NCBI RefSeq assembly: GCF_015453285.1
Contig: NZ_JADLZT010000007.1
Span: 186,001 to 250,000, forward strand
Direction of reading: 5' to 3'
DNA length: 64,000 nucleotides
Origin: Lysobacter niastensis
GTDB taxonomy: Bacteria; Pseudomonadota; Gammaproteobacteria; Xanthomonadales; Xanthomonadaceae
Shown: positions 1 to 7,745 of the stretch, one piece after another
Layout of the letters: each line of letters begins with the position of its first letter
How positions within the stretch are numbered: the stretch's first letter is position 1
Position numbers and translations under genes: made by a program
Notes under the pieces: model-generated
What the model was told of the DNA's origin: nothing
The model's input: only the letters and a program-made list of their open reading frames with translations
Databases searched by the model: none

Positions 1-1
1 G

Positions 2-589
2 GTGATCCGCGGCACGCTCGGCCTGGAATCGCAGGATGTCACCGCACAACTGGCGCCGGCGCTCAAGCTCGACGAGCCGCGTGGCGCGCTGGTGACGCAG
101 GTGTTCGCCGGCAGCGCCGCGGCAGGCGCAGGTCTGCGCGTGGGCGACGTGGTCGTCTCCGCCAATGGCGAGCGCATCGACGGCCGCGACGCGCTGCGCA
201 ACTTCGAGGGCCTGCAGCCGGTCGGCAGCCGCATCTCACTGGACGTCCGCCGCGACGGCAAGCCGCTGCAGCTGGCCACGACGCTGCGCGAGCAGCCACG
301 CTCGTTTGCAGGCGCGCAGATCGACGCGCGCCTGGACGGTGCGGTGTTCGCGGAACTGCCCGAGCGGCTGCGCCAATCGGGCTATTCGGGTGTGCTGGTC
401 GAGTCGGTGGCCCGCGGCAGCCGCGCGGCACGTAATGGTCTGCAGAAGGACGATGTCGTCGTCGCGGCCAGTTCCGGCAATTTCGAGGATCTGCCGGGCT
501 TCCGCGCGAGCTTCACGCAGGCTCCGGCACAGTTGGTCCTGCGCGTGATGCGCGGCGCCAACCGGCAGGGCGACCTGATGATGCAGTGA
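2..589 (+). CDS. Do/DegQ-type periplasmic serine protease, C-terminal PDZ part (partial)
   Basis: The gene enters from the left edge, so only its C-terminal ~195 residues are present. They form two PDZ-like repeats. The first (about residues 5-95) opens with LGLESQDVTAQLAPAL and contains the GLRVGDVVVSANGERI strand-turn. The second (about 100-190) contains SGVLVESVARGSRAARNGL and ends QGDLMMQ. This layout is typical of DegP/DegQ (HtrA) proteases, whose catalytic trypsin-like domain would lie upstream, outside the window. Known family members degrade or chaperone misfolded envelope proteins. DegP and DegQ cannot be told apart from this part alone. The next gene starts about 40 bases downstream with its own Shine-Dalgarno sequence. 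Confidence 0.85.
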   Translation: MIRGTLGLESQDVTAQLAPALKLDEPRGALVTQVFAGSAAAGAGLRVGDVVVSANGERIDGRDALRNFEGLQPVGSRISLDVRRDGKPLQLATTLREQPRSFAGAQIDARLDGAVFAELPERLRQSGYSGVLVESVARGSRAARNGLQKDDVVVAASSGNFEDLPGFRASFTQAPAQLVLRVMRGANRQGDLMMQ

Positions 590-632
590 TGGTCCCCTTG
601 CCGCCGCAACGACACCACCGGGAGAAATGATG

Positions 633-995
633 ATGACCCCTACACCGAGCGACGGCATGAAGACCCACCTCAGCGACGCGGGCGGCCACCTCAAGCAGGC
701 AGCCAGCGACGCGGGCGATGCCTTGCGTGGCGCGGCCGCCGCGGCCGGCGAAGAACTGAAGATCGGCAAGGCCAACATCAAGGCCGACCTGGCCGACGGC
801 GCACTGTCCGGCATCTCCGCGGCGGAATCCGCCGGCGGCGTGGCACGCGAGCAGGTCGATGCGCTGATGGACAAGGGCCGCGACCTGGTCGAAAGCGCGG
901 CCGACCTGATCCGCGAGCGTCCGCTGGCGTCGTTCGGCGTCGCCTTCGCGGCGGGCTGGATCATCGCCAAGCTCACCCGCCGCAGCAGCGAGTAA
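633..995 (+). CDS. YqjD/ElaB-like (DUF883) tail-anchored membrane protein
   Basis: This is a ~120-residue protein with a long Ala-rich amphipathic helical region followed by one C-terminal hydrophobic segment (LASFGVAFAAGWIIAKL) and a short basic end (TRRSSE). The segment is preceded by RERP, as is usual in the YqjD/ElaB family of inner-membrane proteins. E. coli YqjD binds ribosomes and anchors them to the membrane in stationary phase; whether this one does so is not visible. GGAG at 621-624 precedes three consecutive ATGs (627, 630, 633); 633 has the best spacing. The next two genes look like partners, as in the E. coli yqjCDEK locus. Confidence 0.75.
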   Translation: MTPTPSDGMKTHLSDAGGHLKQAASDAGDALRGAAAAAGEELKIGKANIKADLADGALSGISAAESAGGVAREQVDALMDKGRDLVESAADLIRERPLASFGVAFAAGWIIAKLTRRSSE

Positions 996-1000
996 GCGCC

Positions 1001-1558
1001 ATGGCCCCGGCAGAAGGCGGACACGACGAGGCCGATGGCGAACGTCGCCGTCCCGTGCCCGACCTGACCGGCTCGATACACGAGCTCGGCGAGAGTGGCC
1101 GCGCCAGCGTGGCCGCCGCGACCGATGCGGCCAAGGCGCTGCGCAGCCTGCTCGCCGCCGACATGTCGCTGGCACGCAGCGCGATGGGTCGCACCGCGAC
1201 CTTCGCCGGCATCGCCGTCGCGTTCGGCGCATCGGCGTGGCTGCTGCTGGTCGCGACGCTGGTGGTCGGACTCACATCGCTCGGCCTGTCGATGCTGCTG
1301 GCCCTGCTGGTCGGCGCGGCGATCAGCCTGGCGGTCACCGCCTACGCCGGCTGGCGCGCGGTGCACTACTTCGACTACACCCGCCTCAAGGCGACGCGGC
1401 GGCAACTGGCGCGGCTCGGCATCGGCGAGCTGGCGGACTTCATGCCGACGCCGGACTCGCCCGCGTCGGCGCGCGATGCTGCGCACGAGGAGCGCGAACG
1501 GAGCAACAATGAGGGACCGCCAAAGGATCCGCGCGGCGTGGACATCACGCCGCCCTGA
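1001..1558 (+). CDS. YqjE-like / phage-holin-superfamily (DUF1469) membrane protein
   Basis: The 185-residue protein has a soluble N-terminal helix region (about 1-65), two adjacent transmembrane helices (about 67-91 and 95-118) and a charged, Pro-rich tail. This matches DUF1469 (YqjE) proteins, which are annotated by analogy as putative holins, although YqjE is a housekeeping membrane protein. It starts 5 bases after the YqjD-like gene and was probably co-transcribed with it. The tail (SPASARDAAHEERERSNNEG) is low complexity. A lytic role should not be assumed from the family name. Confidence 0.75.
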   Translation: MAPAEGGHDEADGERRRPVPDLTGSIHELGESGRASVAAATDAAKALRSLLAADMSLARSAMGRTATFAGIAVAFGASAWLLLVATLVVGLTSLGLSMLLALLVGAAISLAVTAYAGWRAVHYFDYTRLKATRRQLARLGIGELADFMPTPDSPASARDAAHEERERSNNEGPPKDPRGVDITPP

Positions 1559-1585
1559 TCCGGCCCAGCCCGGTCCGTCTGCCCC

Positions 1586-1990
1586 ATGCGCTTCGAGCAG
1601 CTCATCGAAAAGGTGAAACAGGCCGAGAACGTGCTGGAGGCGCGCGAGCGCAGCGTCTCCACCCATCTGCGCCAGCTGAAACAGTCGTGGCTCGACGCCT
1701 GGACGCCCGGCCGCATCGTCGTCGCGGGGCTGGTCAGCGGTTTCCTGGTCGGTACGGCAGAGCCGATGCGCGCATTCGGCAAGAGCGGCGGACTGATGCA
1801 ACTGGCGACGATGCTGTCCGGTCTGTTTGCCGGTGGCAGCGCCCAGGCCGCGGCCAGCGAGGCCGCACACGCGGCCGGCAGCGCGCAGCAGGCTGCCGCG
1901 GCAGCCGATCCGGAAGCAGAAGCGCTGGCGCGCGCGGAAGCGGCGATGCAAGCTGCACGCGCCGCCGCCAGTGAACCGATCGACCCTTGA
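1586..1990 (+). CDS. Conserved hypothetical protein at the YqjK position, Ala-rich C-terminus
   Basis: This is a 134-residue protein with a charged N-terminal helix (EQLIEKVKQAENVLEARERS), a short hydrophobic stretch (RIVVAGLVSGFLVGTA, about 49-64) and a strongly Ala-rich C-terminal half likely to be helical or disordered. It follows the YqjE-like gene by 27 bases and so occupies the position of E. coli yqjK, but I see no convincing similarity to YqjK. It probably acts at the membrane with the two preceding proteins, judged by context only. Confidence 0.65.
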   Translation: MRFEQLIEKVKQAENVLEARERSVSTHLRQLKQSWLDAWTPGRIVVAGLVSGFLVGTAEPMRAFGKSGGLMQLATMLSGLFAGGSAQAAASEAAHAAGSAQQAAAAADPEAEALARAEAAMQAARAAASEPIDP

Positions 1991-3107
1991 TCGCCCGCCT
2001 TTGATTGTCGACCCAGCTCCCGAAGACATCCCGACCAGCGATGAGCCGGTACCGGCGCCTGTGCCGCGTCCCCGCGCCAGCACGGCGGTGGTCGTGCTTG
2101 CCACGCTCGCCATCGGCTACACGCTGTGGGCCGCGCAGACGCTGATCCTGCCGATCCTGTTGTCGATGTTCTTCGCCCTGGTCGGCAATCCGATCCTGCG
2201 CGGGTTGCAGCGGTTGTGGGTGCCGCGCTACCTCGGCGCAGTGGTGTTGCTGATCGGCGGCCTCGCCGGCGCGGCGGCGCTGGGGAGCCAGCTGGTCGAG
2301 CCGGCCGGCGAGTGGATCCGGCAGGTGCCGCGCGAGCTGAAGCAGGTCGCGCCGAAGCTGCGCGAGATGACCAAGCCGATGCAGGACGCCAACCGCGCCG
2401 CGCAGAACATCGCCCGCGCCGCCGGCGGCGAAACCAGCAGCAAGCCGGTGCAGGTGGTGCGCACCGAGGTCAACGAACCGTACAAGGCACTGGCCGCGAC
2501 GCCGCGCCGCCTCGCCTCGGTGCTGGCGGTGGTGCTGCTGACGTTCTTCTTCATGGTTTACGGCGAGTCGTTGCAGCGGAATGCGATAGCGCTGCTGCCG
2601 ACGCGCCAGCAGAAGAAGCTCACCGTCGACATCCTGCATTCGATCGAGCGCGAGATCTCGCGCTACGTGCTGACCATCACCATCATCAACCTGCTGGTGG
2701 GCCTGGCGCTGGCCGGCGCCCTGTACGGAATCGGCGTGCCGCTGCCGGAGGCGCTGCTGTGGGGCACGATGGCGGCAATCCTGAACTTCGCGCCGTATGT
2801 CGGCCCGCTGATCGGCATGCTGATCATGCTGCTGATGGGCTTCGTCACCTTCGACGACCTGTGGCCGTCGCTGCTGCCTGCGGGCCTCTACCTGTTGCTT
2901 CACACGATCGAGGGCCAGCTGGTCACGCCGATCGTGCTCGGCCGCCGCATGCGCCTGTCGCCGCTGGTGCTGATCCTGGCACTGATGCTGTTCGGCTGGC
3001 TGTGGGGAATCATCGGCCTGCTGCTGGCGGTCCCGCTGCTGGTGTGCGTGAAGCTGGTGCTGGCCCGGATCGAGGGCATGGAGGGGTGGGCGCGGCTGCT
3101 GGAATGA
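1971..3107 (+). CDS. AI-2E family transporter (PerM/YdiK-like permease)
   Basis: The ~378-residue polytopic membrane protein follows the AI-2E exporter family pattern: an N-terminal helix pair (TAVVVLATLAIGYTLWAA, LILPILLSMFFALVGNPIL), a central soluble region with EWIRQVPRELKQVAP, and a conserved C-terminal block with NFAPYVGPLIGM, the family hallmark. E. coli TqsA exports AI-2, but most members have unknown substrates and no autoinducer link should be inferred. The start is uncertain: GTG at 1971 overlaps the previous gene by 20 bases and TTG at 2001 follows it; neither has a clear Shine-Dalgarno. The long Ala/Arg-rich frame further upstream is out-of-frame reading of the previous gene. Confidence 0.85.
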   Translation: MNRSTLDRPPLIVDPAPEDIPTSDEPVPAPVPRPRASTAVVVLATLAIGYTLWAAQTLILPILLSMFFALVGNPILRGLQRLWVPRYLGAVVLLIGGLAGAAALGSQLVEPAGEWIRQVPRELKQVAPKLREMTKPMQDANRAAQNIARAAGGETSSKPVQVVRTEVNEPYKALAATPRRLASVLAVVLLTFFFMVYGESLQRNAIALLPTRQQKKLTVDILHSIEREISRYVLTITIINLLVGLALAGALYGIGVPLPEALLWGTMAAILNFAPYVGPLIGMLIMLLMGFVTFDDLWPSLLPAGLYLLLHTIEGQLVTPIVLGRRMRLSPLVLILALMLFGWLWGIIGLLLAVPLLVCVKLVLARIEGMEGWARLLE

Positions 3108-3185
3108 CCCGCTGGCACGCGCGGACAAATCCGGAACAGGCCATACCACTGCGCACGGCCGGGCGACCGCGGGAAACGGGATAAA

Positions 3186-3911
3186 ATGCGGCCCATGCAT
3201 TTCCAAGTCCGCGCGATCACCCTCGACCTCGACGACACCCTTTGGCCGTTCGCGCCGATTGGAGCCCGGGTCGAGCGGGTCCTCCACGACTGGCTGCTGC
3301 AGCACTGCCCGCGCACCGCGGAGCAGTTCCCGATCGAGGCGATGCGCGCACTGCGCGAGGCCGTCTACGTCGAGCGGCCGGACCTGTCCCACGACTTCAG
3401 CCAGCTGCGCATGCTCAGCCTGATCCGGGCGATGGAGCTCAGCGGCGACGACCCGGCCCACGCCGACGCGGCGTTCGAGACGTTCTACGCCGAGCGCAAC
3501 CGCGTCGAGTTCTACCCGGACTCGCTGGCGGCGCTGGAACGCCTGGCTGCGCGCGTGCCGCTGGCGGCGATCAGCAACGGCAATGCCGATCTGGCGCGCA
3601 TCGGCGTGCACCACCACTTCGCCTTCCAGCTCGGCGCGCGCGAACACGGCACGCCCAAGCCGGCGGCCAGCATCTTCCATGCGGCCTGCACGCAGCTCGC
3701 GATCGCGCCGGGTGAAGTCCTGCACGTCGGTGACGATATCGAGATGGATGTCGTCGGCGCGCATCGCGCCGGACTGCGCAGCTGCTGGATCAACCGCGAG
3801 GGTCATACCTGGCCGCACGAGCTGATCCGTCCCGACCTCGAGTTCACCACCCTTGCCGCGCTGGCCGACTGGCTCGACGCGGCGCATCAACCGGATACCG
3901 CCGCCGCATGA
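3186..3911 (+). CDS. HAD-superfamily hydrolase (YigB/YjjG-like phosphatase)
   Basis: This is a 241-residue haloacid dehalogenase-type hydrolase with all four motifs: motif I DLDDTLW (nucleophile Asp near residue 14), motif II SNGN, motif III Lys in GTPKPAASIF, and motif IV HVGDDIEMD. The helical cap between motifs I and II makes it subfamily I, closest in style to YigB (FMN phosphatase) or YjjG (nucleotide phosphatase). The exact substrate cannot be read from sequence. An in-frame ATG at 3195 is an alternative start. It shares an ATGA overlap with the next gene, so the two are translationally coupled. Confidence 0.85.
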   Translation: MRPMHFQVRAITLDLDDTLWPFAPIGARVERVLHDWLLQHCPRTAEQFPIEAMRALREAVYVERPDLSHDFSQLRMLSLIRAMELSGDDPAHADAAFETFYAERNRVEFYPDSLAALERLAARVPLAAISNGNADLARIGVHHHFAFQLGAREHGTPKPAASIFHAACTQLAIAPGEVLHVGDDIEMDVVGAHRAGLRSCWINREGHTWPHELIRPDLEFTTLAALADWLDAAHQPDTAAA

Positions 3912-5296
3912 ACACGCCGCCCGCCATCCTGCCCGTTGGCCTGACCACCAGCGCCACCAGCGTCCTGCCGCTGCACGTGGTCACCCGCGCCACGATCGCG
4001 GACTGGCGCGCGACACAGGACGCGACGGTGCAGGCGTGGATCGATGCGCACGGCTTCGACGGCTCGCCGGCAACCGCGCTGATGCTGCCCGGTGGCAGCG
4101 GCGCAGGCGGTGCCGTGATCGGCGTGGCCGATCCGCTCGATCCGTTCTCCTACGCACACGCGCCGTTCGCCCTGCCGGCCTCCGCGTGGACGCCGGCCGA
4201 CAAGCTGACCGCCGAGGCGCTGCTCGCGCTGCAGCTCGGCTGGGGCCTGGGCAGCTACCGCTTCAACCGCTACCGCCAGCCGCTGCGTGCGCCGGCTCAG
4301 CTGCAATTGCCGCAGTTCGACGACGACACGATGGCGCAGCTGTCTGCCTGCGTGCGCGTGCGCGACCTGGTCAACACGCCGACCGAGGACATGGGCCCGG
4401 ACCAGCTCGAGCAGGTGATCTGCGAGATCGCAGAACGCTTCGGCGCGAAGATCGAAGTGGTCAGCGGCGACGACCTGCTGACCCGCAACTTTCCCGCGAT
4501 CCACGCGGTCGGCCGCGCCAGCCACCGCGCGCCGCGACTGATCTCACTGCAGTGGGGCGACGCTTCCCACCCGCACGTCGCTATCGTCGGCAAGGGCGTG
4601 TGCTTCGACACCGGCGGCCTGGACATCAAGCCGGCTGACGGCATGCGCAACATGAAGAAGGACATGGGCGGCGCCGCGCACGCGATCGCGCTGGCCGAGC
4701 TGGTGATGACGCGCGGCCTGCCGCTGCACATCACGCTGCTGGTGCCGGCGGTCGAGAACGCGATCGGCCCGAACGCCTTCCGTCCGGGCGAAGTGGTCGC
4801 CACGCGCCTGGGCACATCGGTGGAGATCGACAACACCGATGCCGAAGGCCGCGTGATCCTGTGCGACGCGTTGACCTACGCCTCCGAGCAGAGGCCGGTG
4901 CTGCTGCTCGACTTCGCCACGCTGACCGGCGCGGCACGCATCGCGCTCGGCCCGGACCTGCCGGCGCTGTACGCCAACGACGAAACCGTCGCCACGCGCT
5001 GGCTCGAAGCCGGTATGCGGCAGTGGGACCCGCTGTGGCGCATGCCGCTGTGGCGTCCGTACCTGCGCTACCTCGCCAGCACCGTCGCCGACATCGCCAA
5101 CGGCGGGCCGTCGAGGATGGCCGGCAGCATCACCGCGGCGGTCTATCTGGAGCGCTTCGTCCCGCCGACCCAGACCTGGGCGCACCTGGACGTCTACGCC
5201 TGGAACGACAACGATCGCCCGGGCCGTCCCGCCGGTGGCGAAGCGCAGGGCCTGCGCTCGGCGTATTCGCTGCTGAAGGCGCAGGCGGGGGTTTGA
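3908..5296 (+). CDS. M17 family leucyl aminopeptidase (PepA/PepB-like)
   Basis: The 462-residue enzyme has the M17 metallopeptidase core. The metal-binding segment GKGVCFDTGGLDIKP carries K229, D234 and catalytic K241; KKDMGG supplies D252; and the family signature NTDAEGRVIL supplies D311, E313 and R315. Family members use two divalent metals to remove N-terminal residues from peptides. At 462 residues it is slightly shorter than E. coli PepA (503) and nearer PepB size. It starts by ATGA overlap with the HAD hydrolase. A hairpin follows its stop by 12 bases. Confidence 0.92.
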   Translation: MNTPPAILPVGLTTSATSVLPLHVVTRATIADWRATQDATVQAWIDAHGFDGSPATALMLPGGSGAGGAVIGVADPLDPFSYAHAPFALPASAWTPADKLTAEALLALQLGWGLGSYRFNRYRQPLRAPAQLQLPQFDDDTMAQLSACVRVRDLVNTPTEDMGPDQLEQVICEIAERFGAKIEVVSGDDLLTRNFPAIHAVGRASHRAPRLISLQWGDASHPHVAIVGKGVCFDTGGLDIKPADGMRNMKKDMGGAAHAIALAELVMTRGLPLHITLLVPAVENAIGPNAFRPGEVVATRLGTSVEIDNTDAEGRVILCDALTYASEQRPVLLLDFATLTGAARIALGPDLPALYANDETVATRWLEAGMRQWDPLWRMPLWRPYLRYLASTVADIANGGPSRMAGSITAAVYLERFVPPTQTWAHLDVYAWNDNDRPGRPAGGEAQGLRSAYSLLKAQAGV

Positions 5297-5307
5297 TAGC
5301 GGTGCTG

Positions 5308-5332
5308 GTCGTTACCTTGCCAAGGTAGCGAC
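5308..5332 (+). terminator. Stem-loop after the M17 aminopeptidase gene
   Basis: An 11-bp stem (GTCGTTACCTT / AAGGTAGCGAC, one G-T wobble) with a GCC loop lies 12 bases past the aminopeptidase stop. There is no T-run, so it may terminate weakly or protect the 3' end. Confidence 0.45.
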
Positions 5333-5446
5333 CCGGCGTCCGCCCGCCTCGTGCGGATCGTGGGTCCGTTGCCGAGCCCGCTTCAGGTGGCTCCGGGGCG
5401 CGTGGCTTTGGGCCTCAAGGCTTTCCGAGCTCCGTCGTTGGCCGAT

Positions 5447-5681
5447 GGAGCCCGGAACGCGGAGCAGATAGTCACACTTACGGAGCTATGGAGCCCCGAC
5501 GTTGGAGCAAAAAGCTCCGGCGCCGGAGCAAATAGCGTCACCGTCGGAGTGCTTGAACTCCGCCACTGGACAAAAAAGCACCACGCGCCGGGCAGATTGC
5601 TCCACGCGTGGAGCTCAGTCGCCCCGGCGTCGGAGCTCGGACAGCCGCGACTGGAGCGCAGAGCCGCATCGCGAGCGGAGC
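5447..5681. repeat. Field of GGAGC/GCTCC boxes with two 16-bp palindromes
   Basis: The 436-base gap between two convergent genes holds no credible gene. From 5447 to 5681 GGAGC occurs ten times (5447, 5461, 5482, 5490, 5504, 5525, 5609, 5632, 5653, 5677), with a GGAGT at 5546 and two GCTCC boxes (5514, 5599). Many spacings are 14 or 21 bases. Two boxes form perfect 16-bp palindromes: GCTCCGGCGCCGGAGC at 5514-5529 and GCTCCACGCGTGGAGC at 5599-5614. GGAGC-AAAAA-GCTCC at 5504-5518 is also a hairpin. The function is unknown. Confidence 0.75.
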
Positions 5682-5732
5682 CGGCGGTTGCGTGACGCTT
5701 GCCGGCCACTCGTGCGCTCGCGCGCAGCGCGA

Positions 5733-6350
5733 CTACAGCCAGCCCTTCTGCCGCGCCAGCCGATACGCCTCGATGCGGTTGCCGACGCCGAGCTTGCCGA
5801 TCGATTCGGACAGGTAGTTGCGCACCGTCCCTTGCGAGAGATTCAGCTGCGCTGCGATCTCGCCGGCAGTCATGCCTTCGCCGGCCAGTCGCAATACCTG
5901 CCGCTCGCGGTCGTTGAGCGGATCGGCCTCGCCCCAGGCATCGAGCGCGAGTTGCGGATCGATCGCGCGGCCGCCGCGATGCACCTGGCGGATCGCCTCG
6001 GCCAACTGCTCCGCCGGCGCGTCTTTGAGCAGGTAGCCGCAGGCGCCCGCGTCGAGTGCGCGGCGCAGGAAGCCGGCGCGCGCGAACGTGGTGACGATGA
6101 TGACCCGCGTCTTCAAGCCCTGACGCTGGATGCGCTGGGCCAGCTCCAGGCCGCTCAGGCCGGGCATCTCGATGTCGGTGACCAGCACGTCGGGCGCGCG
6201 GCCCTCGTTGGCGAGGCGCTGCAGTTCGCGCCATGCGATCTCGCCGTCGGCGGCCGCGCCGAGCACCTCGATGTCGGACTCGAGCTTGAGCAGCGCCGAC
6301 AGCGCGCCCAGCACCATCGCCTGGTCTTCAGCCAGCAACACCCCGATCAT
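5733..6350 (-). CDS. NarL/FixJ (DesR-like) response regulator
   Basis: The 205-residue regulator has an N-terminal receiver domain (acidic pair E8-D9, phosphoacceptor D59 in VTDIEMPG, Lys in GYLLKD near 109) and a C-terminal LuxR-type helix-turn-helix (LNDRERQVLRLAGEGMTAGE, then GTVRNYLSESIGKLG). Start at the second ATG (MIGVLLAEDQ) matches family length; an in-frame ATG 21 bases upstream is possible. It lies directly downstream of its cognate histidine kinase and of an ABC exporter, so it probably controls that exporter. DesR-type systems often sense membrane state, but the signal here is unknown. Confidence 0.9.
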   Translation of the reverse strand: MIGVLLAEDQAMVLGALSALLKLESDIEVLGAAADGEIAWRELQRLANEGRAPDVLVTDIEMPGLSGLELAQRIQRQGLKTRVIIVTTFARAGFLRRALDAGACGYLLKDAPAEQLAEAIRQVHRGGRAIDPQLALDAWGEADPLNDRERQVLRLAGEGMTAGEIAAQLNLSQGTVRNYLSESIGKLGVGNRIEAYRLARQKGWL

Positions 6351-6421
6351 CGCGCCCGCATCCCGTCCCATGTCGTGCGCACGTTATCACCGCCGGCCGC
6401 ACTTCCCTCGGCCGCGGAGGA

Positions 6422-7636
6422 TCAGGCGGCCGCTGGAGGCAAGGTCATGCGCGGCGTCGCCTCGTCCTGATCGCCCGGCTGCGACTGGTTGCGCAGCGGC
6501 AGGTGGGCGTGGATGCAGGTGCCGCGGCCCGGCGTGGAGTCGACGCGCAGGCGGCCGCCGAGCGCCTCGATGCGTTCGCGCATGCCGCAAAGGCCGTTGC
6601 CGGGCGAGATCGCACCGCCGCGTCCGTCGTCCTCCACGCGCAGCACGACTTCGTCGACGTCGCTGAGCAGTTGCGCCTGCGCGTGTCTTGCGCGGGCATG
6701 GCGCTCGATGTTGGTCACCGCCTCGCGCAGCGTCATCGCCAGCACCGTTTCCACCTCTGGCGGCAGCACGACCGGCGCCAGCTCGTAGCGGAAGTCGACG
6801 CCGCCGGTTTCCAGCAGCAGGCGCGCGGAGGCGAGCTCGGCGGCCAGTCCGGCGGCGCGGATGCCGGTGACGGCGCTGCGAACCTGGGTCAGCGCGTCTC
6901 GCGCGACGCGGGTCACTTCGTTCAGCTCGCGCCGCGCCGCCTGCGGGTCGCGGTCGATCAGCTTGCCGGCCAGCTCCGACTTCAACGCCACCAGCGACAG
7001 CGTGTGGCCGAGCAGGTCGTGCAGGTCGCGGCCGATGCGCTCGCGCTCGGCCAGCGCGGCCAGGCGCCGGATCTCATCGTGCGAGAGCTGCAGCTCGGCG
7101 CGCTTGCGTCGGTTCTCGATGAAGTGGTGGTTGCCGAAGAACACGGCCACCGCGACGATCGTGGTCACCAGGAACACGAACAACGGGTAGCGCAGCAGCA
7201 CGATCTCGAGCAGCAGCCCGGCGAGGATCGCCGACAGCCACCCGATCCGCTTCCACAGCGCCCCTCCGCACGTCGCCGCGAATCCAGCGGCGTAGATCAG
7301 GTAGGTGTTGGCGAAGACGTTCGACGGCAGCATCGCGTAGCCGATCGCGGCGATCGCGAGCATGCAGGCGATTGCCTTGATGCCGTTGTAGCGGTAACCG
7401 GCGAAGTAGATCGGCAGGAACACCGCGATCGAGATCAGCGTCGGCCACAGCGGCGCCATCGGAATGCCGCTTCGATTCGTCTCGCCGAACCAGGCGAGCA
7501 CGGCCGGCAGGAACAGGAACACCAGGTAGCCCAGCAGGAAGATCGGCGTCCAGCCGAGGCCGCGCGATTCGGGAATCAGGCGTCCCCGCCAACGCAGCAG
7601 CGTTGGCATGATCGTCGTTCTGATCGATCGCAGCAT
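6422..7636 (-). CDS. Membrane sensor histidine kinase, HisKA_3 (DesK-like)
   Basis: This is a 404-residue kinase. The N-terminal half has about five transmembrane helices with no periplasmic domain. Then come a cytoplasmic helix, the HisKA_3 dimerisation segment with phosphoacceptor H206 in GRDLHDLLGHTL, and a HATPase domain with LREAVTNIERHARA (N box) and GGAISPGNGLCGMRER (G box). Start ATG 7636 has GGAGG about 8 bases upstream and is preferred over an in-frame ATG 33 bases earlier. It is followed by its response regulator and preceded by an ABC-2 exporter, the usual DesK-DesR export arrangement. The C-terminal tail is low complexity. Confidence 0.9.
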   Translation of the reverse strand: MLRSIRTTIMPTLLRWRGRLIPESRGLGWTPIFLLGYLVFLFLPAVLAWFGETNRSGIPMAPLWPTLISIAVFLPIYFAGYRYNGIKAIACMLAIAAIGYAMLPSNVFANTYLIYAAGFAATCGGALWKRIGWLSAILAGLLLEIVLLRYPLFVFLVTTIVAVAVFFGNHHFIENRRKRAELQLSHDEIRRLAALAERERIGRDLHDLLGHTLSLVALKSELAGKLIDRDPQAARRELNEVTRVARDALTQVRSAVTGIRAAGLAAELASARLLLETGGVDFRYELAPVVLPPEVETVLAMTLREAVTNIERHARARHAQAQLLSDVDEVVLRVEDDGRGGAISPGNGLCGMRERIEALGGRLRVDSTPGRGTCIHAHLPLRNQSQPGDQDEATPRMTLPPAAA

Positions 7637-7685
7637 GGCGCTGCCTCCGTGTGTATCGCGCGTCGTCATGACTCTAGCTCCCCAG

Positions 7686-7745
7686 TTCTCGGTGGGAAAG
7701 TTCTCGGTGGGAAAGTTCTCGGCGGGAAAGGTCTCAGCGCGAAAG
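7686..7745. repeat. 15-bp tandem repeat, four units
   Basis: Unit TTCTCGGTGGGAAAG occurs at 7686-7700 and 7701-7715 identically, at 7716-7730 with one change and at 7731-7745 with four changes. The last, diverged unit runs into the 3' end of the permease gene, so the array probably grew from the end of the coding sequence into the 97-base spacer before the kinase gene. Confidence 0.9.

Noticed and set aside
1001-1558. Prophage holin
   Set aside because: The DUF1469 family name suggests holin, but the neighbours are YqjD-like and transporter genes and no other phage gene is present.
236-2113. A 625-codon open frame on the minus strand
   Set aside because: It is antisense to the protease end and the YqjD/E-like genes, has Arg/Ala-rich composition from GC-rich third positions and no recognisable domain.
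1971-3107. Evidence for AI-2 quorum sensing
   Set aside because: Only the family name supports it; no luxS or lsr genes are nearby and most members have other roles.
5351-5695. A 114-codon ORF in the palindrome field
   Set aside because: No translation signal, no domain, and sequence dominated by GGAGC boxes.
7686-7745. CRISPR array
   Set aside because: Units are contiguous 15-mers without spacers and no cas genes are present.
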